Shown here: positions 57,421-64,000 of the stretch, in pieces | How positions within the stretch are numbered: position 1 is the first letter of the stretch | How the letters are laid out: the number at the start of each line of letters is the position of its first letter | Source of the DNA: CAWCWN01 sp963799245 | GTDB taxonomy: Bacteria; Chloroflexota; Ktedonobacteria; Ktedonobacterales; Ktedonobacteraceae | NCBI GenBank assembly: GCA_963799245.1 | Contig: CAWCWN010000003.1 | Location: 744,001 to 808,000, forward strand | DNA: 64,000 nt | Direction: 5' to 3' | Notes under the pieces: model-generated | The model's input: only the letters and a program-made list of their open reading frames with translations | What the model was told of the DNA's origin: nothing | The model's database searches: none | Position numbers and translations under genes: made by a program

Positions 57421-57533
57421 GCTGTACTGGCTACATCGGCTATCCGTTCGAAAAAACTGCCTTTGAATAGCGCGGGAGTTGTTGTCAAACCGGCTCTCTG
57501 TAAACGGATGTCTCATGTAGCCAGCACACCCAC
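57421..57533. repeat. 113-bp repeat with complementary tips (family D)
   Basis: TGTACTGGCTACATCGGCTA ... GATGTCTCATGTAGCCAGCA. The interior resembles the relic at 1304-1440. It separates the IS1-like remnant from a truncated MFS gene. Confidence 0.65.
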
Positions 57534-57789
57534 CTGTGAGCAGCAGGCTGGCGAAGACGAGGGAGTAACCATCCACAACCCATTGCAACTCGCTGCTCGT
57601 CGCGCCCAACTGCTGATGAATATTAACAAGGGCTACATTGACGACAGTCGTATCGAGTATCACCATAAAGTAGCCCGTGCAGATGGCAGCCATGACCAAG
57701 ATCATTCTGGCTGCTGGAGTTTGTGGCTTTTTCTCAATTGGCTGGGACGCTGTTGATGATGTCTTGCGTATCTCTTGTTGTGCTAGCAA
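57532..57789 (-). pseudogene. DHA2-type (EmrB/QacA) drug transporter, first helices only
   Basis: TTG 57789 with GGAGG seven bases upstream starts a typical 14-TMS exporter: CTGYFMVILDTTVVNVALVN (motif D1 of the family) and QWVVDGYSLVFASLLLTGG. After about 86 residues it is cut by the family D repeat. It is divergent from the ArsR-type gene, a common regulator-exporter arrangement. Confidence 0.85.
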
Positions 57790-57990
57790 AGGTAGCCTCC
57801 ATTCATTTCATTGCTTTGTATTTCTTTTCTCTTAGCTATGAGCCAAGTATAAAGCCAGAATATTTCATGCTGTATCGAAATATTTGTGCTGTATACTGGT
57901 AACAACGTGGTGTAGTTGAAAGGATGGGGCTAATAAGATCTTGTATACTTTTGAGGACTCACTACTGAAGGAAACATCCCTGACTTAGGA

Positions 57991-58719
57991 ATGGTTGACA
58001 ACTCTAAGCTAGACTATAAGGAGCGAGAAGCTATAGGTGGAGATGCAAATGTGGCCGCGGTGGCCGGACTGCTGGCCGACCCAACGCGTGCCGGTATACT
58101 AATGGCGCTGATCGATGGGAGGGCGTTGCCCGCGGGAGATTTAGCAAGGCGTGTGCGCGTCTCCCCTTCGACTGCCAGTAATCACCTGACGAAACTGGTA
58201 GAGCACAAGATGTTGGCGGTGGAGCAGTGGGGGCGACACCGCTATTTTCGTCTGGCCGATCCAGCCTTTGCACAGACATTGGAAGCGTTGGCTGCCTTCG
58301 CGCCTGAGACTCCCGTGCGCTCACTGCGTGAATCGGAGGCGGCAAAGGCTGTGCGTGCCGCGCGTATGTGCTATAACCACTTTGCCGGCCAATTTGGCGT
58401 GGCCCTGTCGCAGGCGTTAGTAGAGAAAGATGTCCTGACGAAAGTAGATGGCGGCTACCTAGTGACCGATGATGGCGAGCGCTGGCTGCTGGAACTGGGC
58501 ATCGATGGCGCGGGATTGATGAAGCGCGGACAAATCTTCGCCCCTCACCACATCGACTGGAGCGAGCGCCTCTATCATGTCGCGGGCAGTTTAGGGGCCG
58601 CGCTGGCGCAGCGCTGTTTTGATCTCGGCTGGGTGAGGCGTCTTCCGACGAACCGGGCTGTGCGCCTGACAGAAGAGGGGGAGCATGCGTTCATGAAGGA
58701 GTTAGGATTGAGCCTGTGA
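57991..58719 (+). CDS. ArsR-type winged-helix transcriptional regulator
   Basis: 242 residues from ATG 57991. The N-terminal wHTH spans about residues 20-90 (LLADPTRAGILMALIDGRAL; VSPSTASNHLTKLVEHKML). The C-terminal half (ESEAAKAVRAARMCYNHFAG; HHIDWSERLYHVAGSLGAAL) matches the longer ArsR/SmtB-like regulators. The target is presumably the divergent exporter at 57532-57789, now broken. The gene ends in ELGLSL within a perfect inverted repeat. Confidence 0.88.
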   Translation: MVDNSKLDYKEREAIGGDANVAAVAGLLADPTRAGILMALIDGRALPAGDLARRVRVSPSTASNHLTKLVEHKMLAVEQWGRHRYFRLADPAFAQTLEALAAFAPETPVRSLRESEAAKAVRAARMCYNHFAGQFGVALSQALVEKDVLTKVDGGYLVTDDGERWLLELGIDGAGLMKRGQIFAPHHIDWSERLYHVAGSLGAALAQRCFDLGWVRRLPTNRAVRLTEEGEHAFMKELGLSL

Positions 58720-58747
58720 AGCCATATCACAGGCTCAATCCTAACTC
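58699..58747. terminator. 21-bp perfect inverted repeat between convergent genes
   Basis: GAGTTAGGATTGAGCCTGTGA (58699-58719) is exactly inverted at 58727-58747 with a 7-base loop. It can act as a bidirectional terminator, though no T-run follows. It also encodes the last six residues (ELGLSL) and stop of both converging genes. Confidence 0.6.
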
Positions 58748-58837
58748 TCTCTGCGCCTCTTCCCATGGTCTGCCTTTGCCTTCGGCTAGTTCCTTGACTC
58801 CCTGGCGAAAGTCTGACATTAGTTCTCTATCGCTCAT
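58727..58837 (-). CDS. 36-residue protein, second gene of an antitoxin-like pair
   Basis: ATG 58837 overlaps the stop of the upstream gene (ATGA). It reads SDRELMSDFRQGVKELAEGK and RPWEEAQRELGLSL. The W-EE----ELG ending is common in small antitoxin-associated helices. No toxin gene is visible. Could be half of a split Phd/YefM-type protein. Confidence 0.45.
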   Translation of the reverse strand: MSDRELMSDFRQGVKELAEGKGRPWEEAQRELGLSL

Positions 58838-58980
58838 GATCTCTGTGTCTCTGTGATGGATTCGTATAGTGCCCACGGCAAGATCACCATGATCGGCTTA
58901 TCGTGATGGGTGACGGTTATGGGATATGGCACCGATGTGTCTACTTTGTCAATAGGGCAAAAACAGCCTTTTTTGACCGT
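58834..58980 (-). pseudogene. Phd/YefM-like antitoxin, N-terminus missing
   Basis: KVDTSVPYPITVTHHDKPIM and VILPWALYESITETQRS show the second strand and helix of Phd antitoxins (V-T-HGKP-AVLVP-E-YE). The first 20-30 residues are not found before the IS1-like end at 59006, so the gene is probably 5' truncated. Confidence 0.5.
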
Positions 58981-59005
58981 CAATCAGGCGTAATAACCAA
59001 AAAGC

Positions 59006-60670
59006 GGTACTCCCCCAATTGGTGGTGGATAATTCAGTTTACTCAGTTCTCCGCTTGACAGATGCACAGGCACCTCTTTAAGCTTACATGTGGCTTCCCA
59101 AGATCATGTTTTCACGTTGAGGAGAGGTAGATGATCCGACCTGTCTTCCTGTCGCTGTTCATATCCTTGTTCCTGCTTGCTATGATGTGGCTGTGTCAGT
59201 GGTGCAGATTCCATTCTAGCCTTGCTCATGCCAAAGCAGCACGATGCTCTTTGCTGCCTCGTTGCCTCAAGCCGCGCTCGCCCCTGGATTGTCCCGCGTG
59301 CTGCGGCTCTTCTTCCCGCTCATCGACCCAGAGACCTGCGTCTCCTGTGCAACCTTGGAGCGCGATGAAGAGCCGACGGGGAGCGCGCCATCCGCGTGCA
59401 GACGGAGGGGTTTGCCTGTCCCAATCAAGCATGTGTGTACTCTGGGATCAGTGCTGCCCACATCCATGCCTTGGTTGGCGATGGCATGCATAGCCATGCT
59501 GAACGGATCCAGCGATTTCGTTGTCAAGCGTGTGGCCGCACGTTCAGTGCTCGTCTCCATACGCCATTATACCGGCTGAAAACGCCCTCTCATCGCGTGG
59601 GCCTCGTGCTGGCTGCCCTGGCCGAAGGATTGGATGTCTCCGCGGCCGAACGCGTCTTTGGCATTCGTCACGCCACCATCACGCGCTGGCCGCTGCGTGC
59701 AGGAACCCATGCCCACACGTTGCATGAGCGCTCCTTCTACCATCTGCAGATCCCGCACCTCCGATTAGATGAACTGCGCACGCGACTGCGCAGCCACACG
59801 CATGTGCTCTGGCTCTGGGTCGCCATTGATCCCCTCACCAGGTGCATTCCCGCCCTCGAGCTGGGTCCACGCACTCACCGCATGGCCTTCCTGCTCATCC
59901 ACCGCCTGCGCGAGCAGTTAGCTCCTGGCTGCTTGCCGATCTTCACCAGCGATGGCCTCAATGCCTCCTTCTACGCCCTCACTGCTCACTTTGGACACTG
60001 GATCAAGGCACCGAAGAGCCAGAGGAAACAGTGGAAGGTGGCCGCTGGCCTGCTCTATGGCCAGGTCAAAAAGAGCTACCGACGACGCAGGTTAGTACGG
60101 GTCAAGCAGGTAATCCGGTTGGGGACTGGCCCCGCCTTCACCGAGGCATTGCAAGCCTTGGGCTGGTCTGGACGCGTCAACACCGCCTTTATCGAGCGCG
60201 TCAATTTGACATTCCGTCGTGGCGTGGCGGCTCTGGCACGACGTACATGGGCGACGGCCTTGCAAACACCTCATCTGGAAGCCCATCTCCACTGGTGGCA
60301 AGCCTATTATCACTTCGTGCGACCCCACGCCTCGCTGCGCGTGGCATTGCTTCAAGGACAAGAGGGCAATGCCACGCCGGTGAGACTACGGTACCGGCAG
60401 CGGACTGAAGCCGATGGCATCTGGCCGAACCAGTCACAGGTGGACCACACAGCACATCCTCTGTTGCCCGCTGCCGCCGCTCCCCGCCTGAGAAGTCACG
60501 CAAGCCGGAAGGACATGGCCTTGAGATGGCTGGTACAGTATCTCACCAGACAGAAACACACCTACTTTGGAGTAAATGCAACCTGCTGTCCAGCAGCATG
60601 ATGGAAAATCAGCCCCAAAATGGTCTCGCGGAGGCTTGTCGAATTATCCACCATGTCCGAGAGCTGTACC
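59006..60670 (+). mobile_element. Full-length IS1-like GGTACT element
   Basis: 1665 bp; GGTACTCCCCCAATTGG with GGTGGATAATTC at the left and the inverted GAATTATCCACCATG ... AGCTGTACC at the right. No clear target duplication was found at either end. It holds the most complete transposase of the family. Confidence 0.85.
59131..60601 (+). pseudogene. IS1-like transposase, one frameshift near 59385
   Basis: The first frame begins MIRPVFLSLFISLFLLAMMW (hydrophobic helix) and has the linker and LDCPAC ribbon. After a one-base shift the second frame has GFACPNQACVYSGISAAHIH, RIQRFRCQACGRTFSARLHT (zinc ribbon), WVAIDPLTRCIPALELG (Asp), FTSDGLNASFYALTAHFGHW (Asp) and FIERVNLTFRRGVAALARRT (Glu). Other copies are in one frame at the shift point, so it is a mutation and not a programmed shift. 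About 480 residues when repaired. Confidence 0.85.
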
Positions 60671-60965
60671 CCAACGATGCAAGTAGAGGCGGTGAACAGG
60701 CTGAATGATGCGCTTCATGGATAATGATAGTCGTTTTGCTGTCAGATGTATATGCGCTGAAGCAAGTTCTGGGCAGCGTTGAGAAGAATTCTGAGAACTG
60801 TTTTGCTGTCAAAGTTGGAAGTGGAGCAAGTGTGATGATAGGTTCTAAGGTAGTCACGGTGATTTGGTTGTCCATGTAGTGCATTTGAGTACATTTTCAT
60901 CTTTTGCTGTCATTCGAGTCGTGGGTTTGTAGAGATTGGGGCTAGAAGCGGGTTGATAGAGCGGG

Positions 60966-61051
60966 CGGAGGAGGTGGGATTCGAACCCACGAAGGCTATT
61001 CACCTTACACGATTTCCAGTCGTGCTCACTAGACCACTATGAGACTCCTCC
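60966..61051 (-). tRNA. tRNA-Ser (GGA)
   Basis: 86 nt. Acceptor GGAGGAG/CTCCTCC, discriminator G, anticodon loop CTGGAAA with stem CACGA/TCGTG, long variable arm (TAAGGTGAATAGCCTT) as expected for serine, and T arm GTGGGTTCGAATCCCAC. CCA is not encoded. Confidence 0.95.
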
Positions 61052-61058
61052 AGGGTAG

Positions 61059-61143
61059 CGGAGAGAGTGGGATTCGAACCCACGAGGGCTTGCACCCTAC
61101 CGCTTTTCGAGAGCGGCACTTTCGACCACTCAGACATCTCTCC
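61059..61143 (-). tRNA. tRNA-Ser (CGA)
   Basis: 85 nt, seven bases from the previous tRNA. Acceptor GGAGAGA/TCTCTCC, anticodon loop CTCGAAA with stem CCGCT/AGCGG, long variable arm (TAGGGTGCAAGCCCT), T arm GTGGGTTCGAATCCCAC. Likely co-transcribed with tRNA-Ser(GGA). Confidence 0.95.
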
Positions 61144-61182
61144 ACGGCGCAGTATAGCATATCTCATATGGATAGGCAAGCG

Positions 61183-61464
61183 TCATTTCTCTGTGATCTC
61201 CCCCTGCTCATACAGCCAGCGCGCGAAAAGCAGCCGGTTGTCCTCGGACTGGCGTTGACGCACTTCTCTGTTCTCATAGAGATGAGTACGCAAAGTGAGG
61301 AGCTGCGCAGCTTCTTCCCAGCGGAACCCCAGGCAAAACAGCTGATCTAACAATCTTCTTTCCCGCATTAACTCATCATGGTAAGTTTCAAAGTCTGCCT
61401 GCTGAATGGTACGTTCGTTCTGTTCGTGAAAATCACCCCTGGCTGGTTGGGAAGAGTTTCTCAT
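61183..61464 (-). CDS. Small charged hypothetical protein (93 aa)
   Basis: ATG 61464 follows GGAGGTGATACGTA. Charged helical sequence (QADFETYHDELMRERRLLDQ; FRWEEAAQLLTLRTHLYENR; DNRLLFARWLYEQGEITEK). No family recognised. The strong ribosome site and compact codon use support it. Confidence 0.7.
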   Translation of the reverse strand: MRNSSQPARGDFHEQNERTIQQADFETYHDELMRERRLLDQLFCLGFRWEEAAQLLTLRTHLYENREVRQRQSEDNRLLFARWLYEQGEITEK

Positions 61465-61712
61465 TACGTATCACCTCCATTTCTGCTTGAGAAGCTCACG
61501 GGCCTTCTCCCTCTTCTCTGCAGATCCATTGCTTTCCCTATCGGCTTAAGCCAGACAAAGTAAAGGTTTTGGGACTTTTGTCCCTACAAACGAGCGACCA
61601 ATGACGATATCCATCCAGCTGGAATCTGGCTACACTGAATTTAGTCCATCGAGTAATTAAAGAGGGGTTGCCAGATGTTGAGAAGGGGGTAAGATGCTGA
61701 AAGGTATATGGT

Positions 61713-62552
61713 ATGGATGCATCAGCAACGATAGACGATATCTGGACGGAATTTGTGAGGACGAGGCGTCCGGGGCTGCGTAAAGAGCTGATTATAGAAT
61801 ATGCCCCTCTCGTGCGTTTCGTCGTGAGTCGATTGGGTATCCCTTCTACGAGTCTCCTGGAGGCTGAGGACTTGATCAGCTACGGTATGATTGGCCTGAT
61901 CAATGCTATAGACCGCTTTGATCCAGAGCGTGGCGTGCGTTTTGAGGCATTTGCCACTGCGCGTATTCGCGGCGCTGTCATAGACCAATTACGTGCGCTG
62001 AACTGGTTGCCTCGCTCGGCAGTCTCACGGGTGAGACTGATTGAGTCTACACTGGCGAGTCTCGAACAGCGTTTAGGCCGACCGGCCAGGGAGCAAGAGG
62101 CGGCTGTAGAGTTGGGTGTCTCTACTGACCGCTACCGTCAGATGTTGCTAGAGGTCGGCATCGTCGTTCTCTCGCTTGATGCGCCTTTCAGTTCACTGGC
62201 TCAGGATGATGAGGTAGCCTCGCTAGGAGACCTGCTCGAGGATACCAGTACGCCAGGACCTGACGAGCAGGTTGAAAAAAATGAACTCACCACCCTGCTC
62301 GCTTCTGCAATCGATAACTTGCCTGAACGCGAGCGCATTCTGGTCTCGCTCTACTATAATGATGAACTCACGATGAAAGAGATCAGTAAAGTCATGAGAG
62401 TGTCCGAGTCACGCGTCTGCCAGCTACATATGCAGGCAGTGCTGCGCTTACGCGCTAGCTTGAATGTTCATCAAGAGTCGATAGGTCCAAAAAAGCGCCG
62501 GTTTTGCGTGTTCCGACGGGCAGTGCTAAACGGGCACGGGAGTAGGGGGTGA
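61713..62552 (+). CDS. FliA/WhiG-type sigma factor
   Basis: 279 residues. Sigma-70 regions are in order: region 2 (YAPLVRFVVSRLGIP, EAEDLISYGMIGLINAIDRF, FEAFATARIRGAVIDQLRAL), region 3 (ASLEQRLGRPAREQEAAVEL) and region 4 (LPERERILVSLYYNDELTMK, RVSESRVCQLHMQAVLRLRA). This is the sigma-28 type that controls flagella (FliA) or, in filamentous Streptomyces, sporulation (WhiG). The flgM-like and csrA genes follow within 700 bases, so it probably heads an operon with its own anti-sigma. Confidence 0.92.
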   Translation: MDASATIDDIWTEFVRTRRPGLRKELIIEYAPLVRFVVSRLGIPSTSLLEAEDLISYGMIGLINAIDRFDPERGVRFEAFATARIRGAVIDQLRALNWLPRSAVSRVRLIESTLASLEQRLGRPAREQEAAVELGVSTDRYRQMLLEVGIVVLSLDAPFSSLAQDDEVASLGDLLEDTSTPGPDEQVEKNELTTLLASAIDNLPERERILVSLYYNDELTMKEISKVMRVSESRVCQLHMQAVLRLRASLNVHQESIGPKKRRFCVFRRAVLNGHGSRG

Positions 62553-62706
62553 CGACTCCTAAAAGAAGTCGTAAGAATTCGTTGCCATGAAGTCGTTGCT
62601 TCCCTATTGTGCCAGCAAAAGGTGCCGATAATACAACGTAAGATAGTAGGGATGATTGATGGACGTGAATGTACTACAATTTACTTTTGCTTGGTGAGGT
62701 TACACA

Positions 62707-63015
62707 ATGAAGGTAAACAATGGCCCTATAGGCACTACGCTTCTCGGCAATACATCGAAGAAAAACGCCCGCTTAAAACGCTTCGCGAGGCAGGAGGCCA
62801 ACACTACTTCCTGGAATACACTTAACCTGACGCGCGAGAAAGTAGAGACGCTGCTACCATTCAGCTTGCAAGACCCGCAATCAGAAAATCGGGCCGCACA
62901 CATTCAAGAGCTACAAGAGCAGGTAACCGCCGGCATTTATAAGATTGATAGCGTGCTACTCGCCAAAAGTATGCTCACAGATCAGACACATTTTCTGGAT
63001 GAAAGTTGGGATTGA
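62707..63015 (+). CDS. flgM: FlgM-like anti-sigma factor
   Basis: 102 residues from ATG 62707 (GGTGAGG upstream). The C-terminal half fits FlgM: HIQELQEQVTAGIYKIDSVL followed by LAKSML, the helix that binds sigma-28. The N-terminal half is charged and probably disordered as in FlgM. It lies just downstream of its likely partner sigma factor. Confidence 0.82.
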   Translation: MKVNNGPIGTTLLGNTSKKNARLKRFARQEANTTSWNTLNLTREKVETLLPFSLQDPQSENRAAHIQELQEQVTAGIYKIDSVLLAKSMLTDQTHFLDESWD

Positions 63016-63242
63016 TCTCCCGGCCGTGCCCACGTAGTTCCACCATTGCGTCTGTAAATGTTACGGTATCCATAGCATCGTGAAGAAGACGCTTCCAGGG
63101 TTATGAATACCTTTTTACTCGCTGCTCAACTTTCTAATACGCTTGCCAGCTGGCTGGCAGGTAGAGCTGGAAAGATGCACCACAAATGGTGTTTGTCGCA
63201 GCGCAGGGACGCCAAGGGTTATGCTTCTGAAGGGAGCCTACC

Positions 63243-63440
63243 ATGCTTGTTTTGCGACGAAAAGTTGGAGAAAGTATTATTTTAGATGGTGTTATCAGCA
63301 TCTCAGTACTAGCCGTAGAGGGTGAGCGCGTAAAAATTGGCATCAACGCCCCACCCGACGTGACTATTGTACGTGAAGAGCTACTGCGCGCGCTCAATAC
63401 AGAGTCGCAGAAGCAGCCCGTACAGGCGCCACCGCACTAG
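63243..63440 (+). CDS. csrA: Carbon storage regulator CsrA
   Basis: 65 residues from ATG 63243 (AAGGGAGCC upstream). The CsrA fold is complete: LVLRRKVGESIILDGVISIS, VLAVEGERVKIGINAPPDV and IVREELLRAL with the RNA-binding REE/R44-type residues. It represses or stabilises mRNAs by binding GGA motifs. With FlgM and the sigma factor it mirrors the flagellar-control groups of other bacteria. Confidence 0.95.
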   Translation: MLVLRRKVGESIILDGVISISVLAVEGERVKIGINAPPDVTIVREELLRALNTESQKQPVQAPPH

Positions 63441-63449
63441 TTTCTGATG

Positions 63450-63479
63450 AGCGAAGGGATAGCGCGCTATCCCTTCGCT
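63450..63479. terminator. Perfect 30-bp palindrome after csrA
   Basis: AGCGAAGGGATAGCG meets its own reverse complement at 63464/63465 with no loop. It lies between csrA and the converging ino1 gene and can terminate both. There is no T-run. Confidence 0.7.
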
Positions 63480-63496
63480 TACGCGGGCAAAAGCAC

Positions 63497-64000
63497 CTAT
63501 TCCGTCTTCTGCTCAGCCTTATGGCCATTATATTGTTGCAGCGAGTCTACCTCTGGTGAAGCAGGAGCGCCTGCCTCGCGAATAAAGGCCTCTGTCATCT
63601 CATGCGCGATATCGTCATGATATTGCACGGGGGGAGACTTCATCAAGTAGGCGCTTGGTCCCTCAAGAGTGCCACTAAGGCCGCGATCCAGGGCAAGCTT
63701 GAGCATGCGTACAGCATCAATGACCACGCCTGCGGAATTGGGTGAGTCCCACACCTCGAGTTTTAACTCCGCGTTCAACGGCACATCACCAAAGGTTCGA
63801 CCCTCGAGGCGTATGTAGGCCCACTTGCGGTCCTGAAGCCAGGCCACATAATCGGAGGGACCAATATGCACATTATCATCCCCCAGGTCATAATCGAGCT
63901 GGCTGGTCACGGCATTGCTCTTACTGATTTTCTTCGACTCCAGGCGCTCCCGCTCCAGCATGTTGTAAAAGTCGGTGTTACCGCCGACGTTGAGCTGCAT
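63497..64000 (-). CDS. ino1: Myo-inositol-1-phosphate synthase, C-terminal part (5' end outside window)
   Basis: The visible 167 residues are the conserved end of inositol-3-phosphate synthase: [73 protein letters not shown] and [11 protein letters not shown]. The enzyme converts glucose-6-phosphate to inositol-phosphate with NAD. The start lies beyond base 64000. It converges on csrA across the palindrome at 63450-63479. Confidence 0.93.
   Translation of the reverse strand: MQLNVGGNTDFYNMLERERLESKKISKSNAVTSQLDYDLGDDNVHIGPSDYVAWLQDRKWAYIRLEGRTFGDVPLNAELKLEVWDSPNSAGVVIDAVRMLKLALDRGLSGTLEGPSAYLMKSPPVQYHDDIAHEMTEAFIREAGAPASPEVDSLQQYNGHKAEQKTE

Noticed and set aside
59131..60601. Programmed frameshift in the IS1-like transposase
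   Set aside because: Another copy (53381) is in one frame at this point and there is no slippery run, so it is a mutation.

Overview
The window looks like an accessory, transposon-rich stretch of a large bacterial chromosome. The best guess is a filamentous Chloroflexota of the class Ktedonobacteria. This rests on the gene types (fused MaoC-Pta, COG4091 SAF protein, a FliA/WhiG-FlgM-CsrA trio, Ino1-like synthase) and on the unusual density of broken insertion sequences. It is inference from gene content, not a phylogenetic result.

Layout. 1-6.2 kb: the start of a secreted clan GH-A glycoside hydrolase, a frameshifted IS5-family element, a small membrane protein, a COG4091 dehydrogenase fused by deletion to an MFS-transporter fragment, and a cupredoxin lipoprotein. 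6.2-14.6 kb: a small conserved gene, a D-Ala-D-Ala carboxypeptidase that lost its signal peptide to an IS remnant, PHA synthase phaC, and half an acetate kinase. 14.7-17.3 kb: an IS630-type element and an AI-2E family transporter. 18-28.5 kb, mostly minus strand: PRPP-synthetase-like protein, DUF2267 protein, broken CapA, ackA split by an ISAs1 element, maoC-pta fusion, phaC remnant, phosphoribosyltransferase, a charged hypothetical protein and a universal-stress-protein remnant. With phaC and acs this forms a PHA / acetyl-phosphate / acetyl-CoA block that resembles low-oxygen or stress loci of other bacteria. 28.9-34.1 kb: a nested transposon, in which an IS481-like and an IS4-like element sit inside an IS1-like element with clear target duplications. 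34.4-48.4 kb: acetyl-CoA synthetase, small hypothetical proteins, CsbD, a TniQ-like protein, a broken methyltransferase, a Tat-exported phospholipase-C-like phosphoesterase and a gene split by one stop codon. 49-55.2 kb: IS debris, two overlapping paralogous small genes, a transposase-kinase chimera, and a two-gene NLR-like module cut short by a repeat. 55.6-58.9 kb: a radical SAM/SPASM enzyme with candidate peptide genes, an MFS remnant divergent from an ArsR-type regulator, and an antitoxin-like pair. 59-60.7 kb: the fullest-length copy of the IS1-like element. 60.9-64 kb: two tRNA-Ser genes, then fliA/whiG-type sigma, flgM, csrA and the end of a myo-inositol-phosphate synthase gene; this is the most chromosome-like and best conserved part.

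Two repeat systems dominate. One is an IS1-like element with ends GGTACTGCC...GGTGGATAATTC, present in about ten full, deleted or foldback copies. The other is a family of hairpin repeats sharing the tip GTGCTGGCTAC; several mark the exact points where genes are cut off. The strongest candidates for new biology are the NLR-like pair with a shared N-terminal motif (54.5-55.1 kb), the radical SAM locus (55.6-57.2 kb) and the hairpin repeat family.
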